Shown here in pieces: positions 9,880-19,152 of a stretch of 64,000 bases of DNA. The stretch is from Psychrobacter urativorans. GTDB taxonomy: Bacteria > Pseudomonadota > Gammaproteobacteria > Pseudomonadales > Moraxellaceae. Every line of letters starts with the position of its first letter. The first letter of the stretch is position 1. Where the stretch lies: contig NZ_CAJHBT010000005.1 in assembly GCF_904846675.1 (NCBI RefSeq), positions 62,001-126,000 of the forward strand. Direction: 5' to 3'. Made by a program: the position numbers and the translations under genes. The notes beneath the pieces are model-generated. The model made no database searches. It worked only from the letters and a program-made list of their open reading frames with translations, and had not been told where the DNA came from.

Positions 9880-10104
9880 AGAATGTGGTTGTATGGTTAA
9901 TACTATTTAACACCGACATTGGCAAAAGAAATCAAACAGAATTGATGAAATAATTGTGGTCAAAATTACAACAGCGCTCAATGGTAAATATTTATTAAGC
10001 GCTTGCAGCTTACCTTTAGGAATCTAAAATTTATTAACGAGACTGATAGGCGTACTAATATTAGCTCTTAAATTGTCAGTTCAAGATCGTTGGCTCATAA
10101 ACTG

Positions 10105-10749
10105 TTAGCTCATAAATAAAGCAATGAGAGCGCCAATAGCAATGATAGCTGCGACAACAGCAGTAATCATCGTCACTTTTTGCTTACTGTGTAACTCTTT
10201 AACTGTGGTCTCAAGCTCGCGGTTCTTGATGGTTAGGGTGTTAATTTGGGTTTGCTGCTCAGTGATGCGTCGTTTGTAATTGTTCTTTTTCTCTTCCATC
10301 TCAGCATCACTAGGCTTGGATGTACTTTTATCGCCTTTAATCTTTTTAATAACGCTTTGAATTAAACTGCCGAGACCCATCTGCATAATGAATTGTTTAA
10401 CCAGCTGAACTTGCACAGAATCACCACGCATTTGCAGTTTATCGGTAGTCTCACTGTCATGAGTGGTAATGGCGTTCAAAACCTGAATACTATAAGCATT
10501 AATAATAACATCAGGCTCACTACGATTCGCTGGCAGTTTGGCATCCAATAGCACGCCTTTATAACCAAAGGTTGCAAAGATTTGTACATGAGGCAGATAC
10601 AAGCGCAGGCAGACGACAGTGCTTTGCTTGGCAAGCGGATAAGCCGCTTTGCGTAACTCTGGGTCTAAGCGTAGCAGCAGCGTCAATGCTGACTCAATGA
10701 ACACCAGAATGATACTAAGAAGAGAGTGAGACAACGTAGAACGCTTCAT
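10105..10749 (-). CDS. SCP2/UbiJ-like protein with coiled coil and C-terminal membrane anchor
   Basis: A 214-residue hypothetical protein. Residues ~25-140 resemble an SCP2-type lipid-binding domain such as that of UbiJ (an LDPELRK start, a central PDVIINAYS strand, then LQMRGDSVQVQLVKQFI). Residues ~150-195 are highly charged and form a probable coiled coil. The last ~20 residues (ITAVVAAIIAIGALIALFMS) are a membrane helix, giving a tail-anchored layout. If UbiJ-like it could help ubiquinone biosynthesis, but ubiE and ubiB are not adjacent, so this is a weak inference. It stands alone upstream of the isc operon. Confidence 0.6.
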   Translation of the reverse strand: MKRSTLSHSLLSIILVFIESALTLLLRLDPELRKAAYPLAKQSTVVCLRLYLPHVQIFATFGYKGVLLDAKLPANRSEPDVIINAYSIQVLNAITTHDSETTDKLQMRGDSVQVQLVKQFIMQMGLGSLIQSVIKKIKGDKSTSKPSDAEMEEKKNNYKRRITEQQTQINTLTIKNRELETTVKELHSKQKVTMITAVVAAIIAIGALIALFMS

Positions 10750-11394
10750 GTAAATTATCCATTTTTGTTTGGCAAGTGAAAAGTAAAGTTAAGCATAAGA
10801 AAAATCGGTAACAATCCGTGTTGACACAAAGTATAAAGGTGTAGCGAATTTCAATAGGCTTATCATAACGTCTCCATCATAAAAAGTAATGCCTACCTGT
10901 GTCAGTTAGCAAATTGTTGCACTACCGAAAAATAAGTAACGACCGCTGCTCATTAAACCCACACTAAATAGACTAAGGAAGCTTTAAGCCAACAAATGAG
11001 GCTAAAAAATTAAGTACTACTATTTTAAACCCTACTGTTTAAGGAGTAAGTGGAAATTCAAGGAATAAGTGGAAATTCAAGGAATAAGTGGAAATTCAAG
11101 GAATAAGTGGCAACGCCGAAAAACTACGTGCTAATCCGAAAATATAGGAGATTAGAAGGTTAAATGGCAAGTTACAGGGGTTTTGCGTAATGTTAAGTGT
11201 CAAATACGTAGTGCGCAACGCGAAAAAGTGTAAAATCGCTTGCGCTCCTTATGCTGCCTTGATATAAAGACGTTAATAATGTGTGACTCGTAGATACGTG
11301 CGTCAGAAGTTGTTTTTATTGCTTAAGTTAATTGAGAGCGATACAATGCCTGAGGTTAGCGTTTATTATAGCCCTTAAACTTGAAGGAAGTTTT
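10750..11394. other. 645-bp intergenic region upstream of hupB
   Basis: No convincing open frame. It separates the divergently read SCP2-like gene and hupB, and presumably holds the promoters of both. Its distinctive content is a short tandem repeat at 11043-11110, described separately. Confidence 0.4.
11043..11110 (+). repeat. 19-bp tandem repeat, about 3.6 copies
   Basis: The unit ggaataagtggaaattcaa is repeated head to tail at 11043-11061 (one base different), 11062-11080 and 11081-11099, then an 11-bp partial copy. It lies about 285 bp before the hupB start. Near-identity of the copies suggests recent slippage and possible length variation between strains. Confidence 0.9.
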
Positions 11395-11667
11395 ATGAAT
11401 AAGTCAGAATTAATTGATAGCATCGCAGATAAAAGTGGTCTAAACAAAACCCAAGCTGGTGATGCTCTAAATGCCGTTATGGAAAGTGTCGGTGAAGCTT
11501 TAGAAGCAGGCGAAAGTATCTCATTAGTTGGCTTTGGTACTTTTAGCGTAAAAGACCGTAAAGCCCGTACTGGCCGTAACCCTAAAACAGGTGAAGAGCT
11601 TGATATCCCAGCAAGTAAAGTTCCAAGCTTCAAAGCCGGTAAAAACTTAAAAGAACGCTTGAACTAA
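11395..11667 (+). CDS. hupB: DNA-binding protein HU
   Basis: A 90-residue HU/IHF-family nucleoid protein. It begins MNKSELIDSIADKSGL and has the GFGTFSVKDRKARTGRNP arm with the RNPKTG motif that contacts the DNA minor groove. HU binds DNA with little sequence preference and bends and compacts it. The start at 11395 is favoured over an upstream in-frame codon at 11332 because GAAGGAAG lies just ahead and the family begins there. A strong terminator follows 75 bp downstream. I cannot tell alpha from beta subunit; a single-HU species would use the name hupB. Confidence 0.93.
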   Translation: MNKSELIDSIADKSGLNKTQAGDALNAVMESVGEALEAGESISLVGFGTFSVKDRKARTGRNPKTGEELDIPASKVPSFKAGKNLKERLN

Positions 11668-11742
11668 GCCGCTATCTAATTCCTATAAGTAAAGTAACGC
11701 GGTAAGTCTGCAGCTGCTGATAATGGCTGCAAAACAAGTAAT

Positions 11743-11776
11743 AAAAAAGCACCTAATTTTAGGTGCTTTTTTTATA
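11743..11776 (+). terminator. Rho-independent terminator of hupB
   Basis: The arms aaaaaagcaccta (11743-11755) and taggtgctttttt (from 11760) form a compact stem with a 4-nt loop, followed by a T-run. The rest of the 11668-12002 spacer holds no gene. Confidence 0.9.
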
Positions 11777-12002
11777 GATGATATTTATGCAGCGGATAGC
11801 GTGAATATTTTGAGTCTGGCTTAAAATTCACGTATCATAGGGTGCGTATGCCTGTATGGCTCAAATAAGCTGTGTCTGATTTTTATAGAATACAGCCGCC
11901 CCCTACCTTACCATTGTCCGCCTTGAGAGCCGTTATCGCTTTTAGCGCTAATAGTATTGCAATGGTTTTTCATCAATATAGGTTAATAAAGCAGAAATAA
12001 CT

Positions 12003-13877
12003 ATGGATAAATTGCGCGATTTTTTAAAAAGCTGGCCTGGTCGCATTTTATTGATTCTATGCCTATCGCCGCTTGCTCTACTGGGTATCGAAAGCTACTT
12101 CCAAAGTGGCGTTGATCCCAACCGAATCGCTCAGGTAGGTGAGGCAAGTGTGGGATTGTCAGAGTATCAAACCGCAGTCAACAGTCGGCGTGCGGAAATT
12201 TTAGACCAACTCGATGATGCTAGCTTATTGAATGAAGATGTGCTTCATGAGCAAGTTTTAAAAGGTCTGATTGATCGCACCTTACTTGAGCAGCAAGCCG
12301 GCAAGCTTGGTATGACAGTATCTGACGATACGATTAATCGTCTACTGCGCCAAGAGGATATCTTTAAAGATGAGAACGGTGGTTTTTCTAACGAGCAGTT
12401 TTCAAACTTTTTGCGTCAGCGCGGCATGAATAAAGATCAGCTATTTGCAGAATTCCGCAATCAGTTGAGTCTTGATCAGCTCAATGCCAGTATTGTAGGT
12501 ACCGCAATTTATCCGATGAAAGCGGTGAATCAGCTGATTGACTTACAGTTAGAGGCGCGTAATATCTGGTTGCATCGTTTTAACTGGCAAGACTATCAGC
12601 AACAAGTAAAATTAAGCAAAACTGACCTACAAGCTTACTATGATGCTAATAAAGAGACTTTAAAAAGTGCTGCCATGGTTGATTTGGCTTATATTAAGCT
12701 GAGTCCTGCGGCGATTAAAGTCGATAGTGTCACTGATGAGGAGTTGCAGCAGCAGTATGAAGGCTTTAAACAAGGTCTTGCTGTCGTTGATGAGCGTAAA
12801 ATTAGTCAAATCCTATTGACCGGTACAGATGCCAAAATGCAGGCAGATAAAATAAAAGCGCGCCTTGCTAAAGGTGAGTCCTTTGCGGCTATTGCTAAAA
12901 AAGAATCTGACGATCCATCAGGCTCCAGTGGCGGCGCGATTGGAAGCTTTAACTCATCCGTATTTGGTAGCGATGCTGCTGCGGTTGAAAAAGCATTAGA
13001 CGGTTTGAGCGTTGGTGACGTTACTGCGCCTATCAAGACCAGCTTTGGTTATCAGATATTTACAGTGACTGAAGATAACGGCAGTAAAGTGCCTAGCTTA
13101 GATAGCATGCGCGCAGAGCTAACAGCGAAAGCTAAAGAATACAAGCGTCAATCAATTTATGCCGATAAAGTCACTGCGATTAATGACTTAGCCGCAGATG
13201 GGTTTAGTATTGCAGATATTGCTCAGCAAGAGAATGTGGCACTAAAACGTATTATAGATTATCGTAAAGAAAACAATACGTCGGTGCTTGCGCAACCTGC
13301 GATTATCAAGCAAGCCTTTGATGAGTTTACCATCCAAGATCAAGCGGTAACCACGGGTATTGAGATTGGCGAGGGTATGGCTTGGGTACAACCAAGTAAC
13401 TATCGTCCTACCAAAACCCTGACATTAGCAGCAGCCACTCCGCTAATTACTCAGACATTACGTCAGCAAAAAGCCAGTGCCTTGGCGCTTAAAGATGCCA
13501 AGAAAGTGGCTGCTGGTATCAAAACGGCTGCTGATATTAATAAGCAAGCGGTTAGCTTCCAAGCATTGGGAGAGATTAATCGCCAAACGCCTCTGTTGAC
13601 GGATAAAGAGCGTAGCTTGGCATTTAGCAAGCAAGCCGCTGTCAATGATATTGTAGCGTTGGCTGGTGAGACTGAGATGGGTGCGACAGTCATAGCCGGA
13701 GATACGATTAAGACTCAGCAGCAGTCACAGTTGTCCGATTTAGAGAAATCGCAAACGGCAGCCATTATCCGTGATAACTTGGGCCAAGATCAGCTGCAAG
13801 ACTATCTAGATTATCTACGCCTGCTCTATAAAGTTGAGATTAATGAAGCTAATATGGCAGGAGCGCGCGGCCGTTAA
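12003..13877 (+). CDS. ppiD: Periplasmic folding chaperone / parvulin-like PpiD
   Basis: A 624-residue inner-membrane-anchored protein. A single N-terminal membrane helix (about residues 14-32, GRILLILCLSPLALLGI) is followed by a SurA_N-like chaperone domain. A parvulin domain then spans about residues 250-350 (RKISQILLTG, ADKIKARLAKGESFAAIAKKESDDPS, FGYQIFTVT), and a long C-terminal domain ends the protein. PpiD helps newly exported outer-membrane and periplasmic proteins fold near the Sec translocon. It lies downstream of hupB, the order seen in many gammaproteobacteria, but with its own spacer after the hupB terminator. Confidence 0.93.
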   Translation: MDKLRDFLKSWPGRILLILCLSPLALLGIESYFQSGVDPNRIAQVGEASVGLSEYQTAVNSRRAEILDQLDDASLLNEDVLHEQVLKGLIDRTLLEQQAGKLGMTVSDDTINRLLRQEDIFKDENGGFSNEQFSNFLRQRGMNKDQLFAEFRNQLSLDQLNASIVGTAIYPMKAVNQLIDLQLEARNIWLHRFNWQDYQQQVKLSKTDLQAYYDANKETLKSAAMVDLAYIKLSPAAIKVDSVTDEELQQQYEGFKQGLAVVDERKISQILLTGTDAKMQADKIKARLAKGESFAAIAKKESDDPSGSSGGAIGSFNSSVFGSDAAAVEKALDGLSVGDVTAPIKTSFGYQIFTVTEDNGSKVPSLDSMRAELTAKAKEYKRQSIYADKVTAINDLAADGFSIADIAQQENVALKRIIDYRKENNTSVLAQPAIIKQAFDEFTIQDQAVTTGIEIGEGMAWVQPSNYRPTKTLTLAAATPLITQTLRQQKASALALKDAKKVAAGIKTAADINKQAVSFQALGEINRQTPLLTDKERSLAFSKQAAVNDIVALAGETEMGATVIAGDTIKTQQQSQLSDLEKSQTAAIIRDNLGQDQLQDYLDYLRLLYKVEINEANMAGARGR

Positions 13878-13904
13878 TCTTTTTGCGAAGCTGAATGAAA
13901 TGAT

Positions 13905-13941
13905 ATAAAAAAGCCACTATTATTAATAGTGGCTTTTTTTA
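13905..13941 (+). terminator. Terminator between ppiD and purH (bidirectional)
   Basis: The arms aaaaaagccactat (13907-13920) and atagtggctttttt (13926-13939) pair perfectly around a 5-nt loop. T-runs flank it on both strands, so it can end ppiD and also the converging purH transcript. Confidence 0.9.
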
Positions 13942-14068
13942 TGGATAATTTTAATAGATGGCTTTATTAAGTTTTTAATAAAAAGTATTAATAAATAGCT
14001 TTAGTAGATGCTACTCATAGGCAGTAAATAACTTTGAGCGGCTATTTACTGTCTGTTTAATATCAGAA

Positions 14069-15649
14069 TTAATGGCGGAAATGACGCATACCGGTGAATA
14101 CCATAGCGATACCATGTTCATTTGCAGCAGCAATAGTCTCATCATCACGCATTGAACCACCGGGTTGAATAATCGCAGAAATGCCCACTTCCGCTGCATT
14201 ATCAATGCCATCACGGAATGGGAAGAAGGCATCAGAAGCCATTACTGCACCTTCAGTAATTAAACCAGCATGTTCTGCTTTAATGGCGGCGATACGTGCT
14301 GAATTCACGCGGCTCATTTGACCGGCACCGACGCCAATAGTACGCTGGTTTTTACCATAGACAATAGCATTAGATTTGACGTATTTGGCCACTGCCCATG
14401 TAAATAATAGGTCAGCAATCTGTGCTTCTGTTGGCTGAACGTCAGTGACGATTTTCAAGTCATTGGCACCAATGATACTCACATCTTGCTCTTGTACCAA
14501 TAGGCCGCCATTAACACGTTTATAGTCCAACTGTGTTAAGCGCTCTGTAGGTGCTGGTAGCTCACCGCAAATCAACACCCGCACGTTTTTCTTACTGGCC
14601 GTTGCTTGTAATACGCCGTCCTCTAAACTTGGCGCGATGATAACTTCTACAAACTGATTATCGATAATGGCTTTGGCTGCAGCAACGGTCAATTGACGGT
14701 TAAAGGCAATAATACCGCCAAATGAGGATTCAGGATCGGTACTAAATGCAGTACGGTATGCCGCTACTTGGTCGTTATCGATGGCAACGCCGCATGGATT
14801 GGCATGTTTAACAATAACGCAAGCGGGCGCAATAAAGGCTTTAACACATTCAAGCGCGGCATCAGTATCAGCAATATTGTTATAAGACAAAGCTTTGCCT
14901 TGCAGCTGTTCAGCAGTGGCAATAGAGGCTTGCTTAGCTTGAGTAGACTGGCTTTCAATATAAAATGCCGCTTTTTGATGCGGGTTTTCGCCGTAACGCA
15001 GGTCTTGAACTTTATCAAGCTGCAAGTTGAGCGTGCGTGCAAAATCTTCTGGTTGCTGGGTTTCATTAACACGGCTACCCAAGAAATTAGCAATCATACC
15101 GTCGTATTGTGCGGTATGTTCAAAAGCTTTAACCGCCAAATCATAACGTAAAAATGCGGTAAGTTCAGTGCTGTCACCTAATGCGGTCATGACGCGTTGA
15201 TAGTCGGCAGGGTCAGTGACAATACCAACATGGGCGTGATTCTTTGCCGCTGCTCGCACCATAGTAGGACCACCGATATCGATATTTTCGATAGCGTCAT
15301 TCATCGTGACGTCAGAGCGAGCGATAGTCTCAGCAAAGGGGTATAGGTTGACCACCACTAAATCAATGCGCTCAATCGCATGGCCGCTCATAACCGCATC
15401 ATCAGTACCACGGCGTCCCAAAATACCACCATGAATCTTAGGATGTAAGGTTTTAACGCGACCATCCATCATTTCTGGAAAGCCGGTGTAATCGGACACT
15501 TCAGTTACCGCAACGTCATGTTCTTTGAGCAGACGATAAGTACCGCCAGTAGACAGTAAGCCAAATCCTGAACCAATTAAGCCTTGAGCAAGCTCAACAA
15601 TACCCGATTTGTCGGAGACTGAAAGGAGTGCAAGTGGTGTGGTACCCAT
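14069..15649 (-). CDS. purH: Bifunctional AICAR transformylase / IMP cyclohydrolase PurH
   Basis: A 526-residue enzyme for the last two steps of IMP synthesis. The N-terminal MGS-like cyclohydrolase domain shows [28 protein letters not shown] and [16 protein letters not shown]. The C-terminal transformylase domain has [14 protein letters not shown] and [20 protein letters not shown]. The start is set at the ATG at 15649 ([11 protein letters not shown]); the in-frame ATG at 15715 would add 22 residues absent from the family. It is 183 bp after fis, in the order prmA, zinc-ribbon gene, fis, purH typical of Moraxellaceae. Confidence 0.96.
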   Translation of the reverse strand: MGTTPLALLSVSDKSGIVELAQGLIGSGFGLLSTGGTYRLLKEHDVAVTEVSDYTGFPEMMDGRVKTLHPKIHGGILGRRGTDDAVMSGHAIERIDLVVVNLYPFAETIARSDVTMNDAIENIDIGGPTMVRAAAKNHAHVGIVTDPADYQRVMTALGDSTELTAFLRYDLAVKAFEHTAQYDGMIANFLGSRVNETQQPEDFARTLNLQLDKVQDLRYGENPHQKAAFYIESQSTQAKQASIATAEQLQGKALSYNNIADTDAALECVKAFIAPACVIVKHANPCGVAIDNDQVAAYRTAFSTDPESSFGGIIAFNRQLTVAAAKAIIDNQFVEVIIAPSLEDGVLQATASKKNVRVLICGELPAPTERLTQLDYKRVNGGLLVQEQDVSIIGANDLKIVTDVQPTEAQIADLLFTWAVAKYVKSNAIVYGKNQRTIGVGAGQMSRVNSARIAAIKAEHAGLITEGAVMASDAFFPFRDGIDNAAEVGISAIIQPGGSMRDDETIAAANEHGIAMVFTGMRHFRH

Positions 15650-15832
15650 AAGATCTATTCCATAAAAAAGCCCGACGCAACCGTCTGGCAAAATAGTAAT
15701 GACAATCATAGCCATGATAAGGTGTCGTCATGAATTGCCGCGCTTAACCTGTATAATAAATATTAATCACAGCTATCATAAAACATTTAGGCATTTTACA
15801 CAAAATTCTACGCCGTTTTATAATAAATAATA

Positions 15833-16243
15833 CTATGGCATTAGGTTGTAAGTCTTAAGCTTTTTACGCAATGTGCCGCGATTTAGGCCTAATATTTGCG
15901 CACATTTAGTTTGATTACCACGTGTTTGCTCAAGGGTGACTGTCAATAGGGGTAACTCGACCTCTTTAAGAATCAGCGCATATAAGTCTGTTGGTAGCTC
16001 ATCACCTAACGCGGCAAAATACTCTCGTACCACGCGCTCAACGTGTGTACGTAGTGGTGCTTGGGGCTCCGCTGCCAGAATATGCTGTGCGTCATTGTTT
16101 GCAGGCTCAGTGATATTATTTGGCAATGGCATTGCCGCGTGTTGCGTCTCTGAGTGATAAAAGTGCTCTAGACTGTCGTAATCATTTGAGGGGTCTGCGC
16201 GGTGGGCAAAACGGTTGGCAGAGGGGCGCGTCTGGTGTGCCAT
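15833..16243 (-). CDS. fis: Fis-family nucleoid/DNA-binding protein
   Basis: A 136-residue protein whose C-terminal ~60 residues match Fis closely: YFAALGDELPTDLY, EVELPLLTVTLEQTRGNQTK and the helix-turn-helix end ILGLNRGTLRKKLKTYNL. Fis bends DNA and influences rRNA promoters, recombination and replication. The usual protein is ~98 residues; here a poorly conserved N-terminal extension of about 40 residues (His/Asn/Ala-rich) precedes the fold. Later in-frame Met codons are few, so the long form is retained, but a start nearer the conserved part is possible. Confidence 0.9.
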   Translation of the reverse strand: MAHQTRPSANRFAHRADPSNDYDSLEHFYHSETQHAAMPLPNNITEPANNDAQHILAAEPQAPLRTHVERVVREYFAALGDELPTDLYALILKEVELPLLTVTLEQTRGNQTKCAQILGLNRGTLRKKLKTYNLMP

Positions 16244-16384
16244 AAGGTTATGTCCTTAAAAGTAATAGTTGAGAGTAAACATTCAAAGTTTATAATTGAT
16301 TTGAATTTTTGGCTTAACAGAATCAATAAATAGGACTAATAGTCACATCGTTAATTTACTTGGCCGTCACAGGGAGAGTAAACA

Positions 16385-17099
16385 TCACAGACTTGCTACG
16401 TTCAGCGCCCAGTTGGCTTTCAATACTCGGTAGATAGTCCGTAGGTTGTGCAATAACTCGCCAATCACGGCTTTACTTCCGTAAAGGCTCACTTTAAGAC
16501 TAGGGAGCAGTTGTGCATATGTACTGGTATTGATCAAATCGGCTTGAATGTCGCTAAAGGCGACAGCAGCGACACTGGCATGAATATCATTGGCAGTGGT
16601 TGAACTTACGGCCGTGTTGGAGGTTTGCCTACTGGTATTGTTGATAGCTGGCACAATTATAGGTTGTGTCCACGCTGTATTGGGATTAACTTGCGTGTCT
16701 GAGTCATTGTCTGTGGGTGTTGGTTTGGCAGTTTTGAGGCTATTGGTGTTATTAGTATTATTTGCTGGTGCAGCATCTAATTGGGTTAGCCCAGCCTCCA
16801 TTTCATCAAGTGAGTTATAATCCGTAATAGGGCCGGGCGTCTCATCAATCTCCATATCATCATGAATAAGAACATTAGTGTCTAAATCAATATCTGTCTC
16901 TTTAGAAGGCGAAGGCCTTGAGGGCTGAGAGCGTATTTATTGTAGCCTTATGAGCTGGAACAATTAGATGATTATTTACCAAAAGAATATGCTGAAAACA
17001 ACCGCACCGCGCTTTGGCATCGGCTTGGTTTAATTGCGCGTGCGGTAAGTTAAAAGGGGCATGACAATTCGGACACTGGGTTTTTATGGGCGTAGCCAT
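16385..17099 (-). pseudogene. Zinc-ribbon (MJ0042/DUF3426-like) protein, frameshifted and truncated
   Basis: The first part (17099-16902) begins MATPIKTQCPNCHAPFNL with an MJ0042-type zinc ribbon, but the second Cys pair reads RCGCFQH instead of the expected RCGxC, so one residue is missing. That frame stops at 16902. The adjacent frame continues (RSQPSRPSPSKETDIDLD, then the Met at 16855) into a 156-residue Thr/Asn-rich stretch that ends at 16385 without the membrane helix and DUF3426 domain seen in relatives. It sits between prmA and fis, the position of this gene in other Moraxellaceae. A sequencing error could explain the frameshift, but not the zinc-ribbon change and the missing C-terminus together. 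Confidence 0.7.
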
Positions 17100-17272
17100 A
17101 GGTTTAAATCCAAAAAGATTTGGCAGTTATGCTGTTTAGCCACTGATTAACAAACGACTGTTGCCCTAGTGTCATGACTTAAACTCAGGTGAGACTACCT
17201 ACGATTAGGCTGCAGAGATAAATTTTTGAACTAATGCCAGTAACTTATCGTAACAGATACAATTAAATATTT

Positions 17273-18199
17273 CTATCCTGTAAATGTACCTGATAGGCGT
17301 TGCCAATGGTGGTCTTCCTGAGCGGTAAAGGCATGTTTAGTATCTAGCGCGAAGTAAGGGCTATAAGCATCGCTGACTTGCTGCGACTGTGATTCAATCA
17401 AACCTGCTAGCACGATGCGACCTTTTGGAGCGATCAATGTTACAAAATAAGGAGCAAGACCAATCAGCGGCTTGGCTAATATATTGGCGACAATCACATC
17501 GACTGGTACCACATCATGCTCAGCGCAGTAACTGTTAAAGTCTTCCGGCAAGAAAGCTTGCAGTTGCCCCTCAACGTGATTGCGCGCTGCATTCTGATTG
17601 GTAGCCAGTACCGCTTGTGGATCAATATCGACGGCGTAGACGTGCCGCGCTCCTAATAATAAGGCTGCAATGCCTAAAATACCGGAACCGCAACCATAAT
17701 CAATAACCACTTTATCGGTTAAGTCCTGCTCGGTTAACCAGTCGAGACATAAGCGGGTAGTGGCATGATAGCCAGTCCCAAAGGCAAGGCCGGGGTCCAT
17801 AATGATGTTGGTTGCATCAGGATTAGGCGGTGTCAGCCAGTTCGGTACTATCCATAAATCGTTGGCGCATTCGATCGGGTGGTAGTGCGTCATCCACTCG
17901 CGTTCCCAATCCTTGTCATCAACTGCGCTTAGCCATATACGGCTGGCATGTACTTGAGCTGCAATCTCACTGCCTAATTGCTCAACGGCTTGCCGGGTAC
18001 CAATCTCTGTTGTAGCATCAAACAGCCCTGTCAATATAACCTCATCCCACAGTGGGGACTGACCAGGCAAGGGTTCAAATAAAGGCTGGTCACCGGCATC
18101 ATCTAATGCAATGGAGAGTGCGCCCGCTTCTAATAAAAGTGCTTCTGCGAAATCAACGTTTGCTTTTTCACATTGTAAATGCAGTTGTTGCCATGCCAT
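17273..18199 (-). CDS. prmA: Ribosomal protein L11 methyltransferase PrmA
   Basis: A 308-residue SAM-dependent methyltransferase that trimethylates ribosomal protein L11. The N-terminal substrate-recognition domain (MAWQQLHLQCEK, EWMTHYHPIECAN) is followed by the methyltransferase core with motif I VIDYGCGSGILGIAALLLG, the acidic YAVDIDPQA and the catalytic-region VIVANILAKPL. DPGLAFGTGYHATTRLCL is a family signature. Length fits E. coli PrmA (293). It is the first gene of the prmA, zinc-ribbon pseudogene, fis, purH series. Confidence 0.96.
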   Translation of the reverse strand: MAWQQLHLQCEKANVDFAEALLLEAGALSIALDDAGDQPLFEPLPGQSPLWDEVILTGLFDATTEIGTRQAVEQLGSEIAAQVHASRIWLSAVDDKDWEREWMTHYHPIECANDLWIVPNWLTPPNPDATNIIMDPGLAFGTGYHATTRLCLDWLTEQDLTDKVVIDYGCGSGILGIAALLLGARHVYAVDIDPQAVLATNQNAARNHVEGQLQAFLPEDFNSYCAEHDVVPVDVIVANILAKPLIGLAPYFVTLIAPKGRIVLAGLIESQSQQVSDAYSPYFALDTKHAFTAQEDHHWQRLSGTFTG

Positions 18200-18299
18200 A
18201 ACGATAACCTTAGATTAAATTAGAAATGAATAATAAATAAGTGGTACGCTGAAAGTCTAAATTTGTTTGTTTACTATAAAACACCTAAAAACTGAACAT

Positions 18300-19079
18300 C
18301 TAGCGCAATGCCTGCTGCGCCTCTTTAATAACGCGTGGATTGTTTTGCATTTGCCCTGAGCGCAAAACCAGCTGCCATAGTGCGTTGCGACGACTATTAT
18401 CTGTTGAGATGCTAAGACCGCGCCGTGCCATCGCTTCTGCTTTGCGCGGTTGGTTCTTTTTGAGTGCCACTTGTGACAAATAAAAATAAACAGCCGTTGA
18501 TTTTGGTGCCAAACGTTGAGCGCGAGTAAAGCTACTTTCAGCGGTGGTTAGATTGCCCGCTTTTAACTGGTTGATACCGGATTGCATTAAATTTTGAAAT
18601 GCTGGTATATTGCTATTATTGGATGTAGCTGGGCGGCTTTGCAGCTGCGAATTTTGCCGTGCACGCTCTAACAGCTCATTACGTGAGGGCGGTGCTGGTG
18701 GTGTATTGGAGTTATTACGAGAGGGCGCGGTAATAATCGGATTAGGATGCACGACAGGTGCTTGCGCTTGTTCTGCCACTGGGTCGGGCGTAGTGACGTG
18801 TTCAGGTGGAACATAAGGCTCAATAGGGTAATCTTCTTCATAGCCACCGTCTGCATAGCTATCGTCTACATAGTCGTCTTCGTTGATCGCTGGCATCTGG
18901 ATCACAGTCGTTGTAGTAGCCGCTTTCGGCGCCGGCGCGGGTACCTGCAAAGTCTGACAGGCGCTTACGCTTAGCATACTGATAATAACGCTGGTTACAA
19001 GCGTAGTCCTAGCTAATATAAATGGCCGTATAGACCACTTTTGCGTAGATGATACCGATGGTTGCATAAACAACACCAT
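18300..19079 (-). CDS. TPR-containing lipoprotein
   Basis: A 259-residue exported protein. The N-terminus is basic then hydrophobic and ends in a lipobox, LSVSAC, with C41 as the predicted lipidated residue. A Pro/Thr/Ala and Asp/Glu/Tyr-rich linker spans residues ~45-150, followed by tetratricopeptide-like helices (AESSFTRAQRLAPKSTAVYFYLSQV and KAEAMARRGLSIS). Such proteins usually scaffold cell-envelope complexes. AAAAGG lies about 10 nt before the ATG at 19079. It sits directly downstream of mrcB (73-bp gap, same strand), which suggests a role in peptidoglycan synthesis similar to the PBP1b helper lipoproteins; that is inference from context. Confidence 0.75.
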   Translation of the reverse strand: MVLFMQPSVSSTQKWSIRPFILARTTLVTSVIISMLSVSACQTLQVPAPAPKAATTTTVIQMPAINEDDYVDDSYADGGYEEDYPIEPYVPPEHVTTPDPVAEQAQAPVVHPNPIITAPSRNNSNTPPAPPSRNELLERARQNSQLQSRPATSNNSNIPAFQNLMQSGINQLKAGNLTTAESSFTRAQRLAPKSTAVYFYLSQVALKKNQPRKAEAMARRGLSISTDNSRRNALWQLVLRSGQMQNNPRVIKEAQQALR

Positions 19080-19152
19080 ATCAAGACCTTTTCCTAAGTT
19101 TTAAAAAGAATAAGTTTAAAGATGATAAGATTGAAAATAATACCGACACGCT

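Noticed and set aside
11043..11110. Possible CRISPR array
   Set aside because: The copies are directly adjacent with no spacers, only 19 bp long, and no cas genes are present.
15900..16160. Plus-strand open frames opposite fis, purH and mrcB
   Set aside because: They are shadows of well-supported minus-strand genes and show no family motifs.
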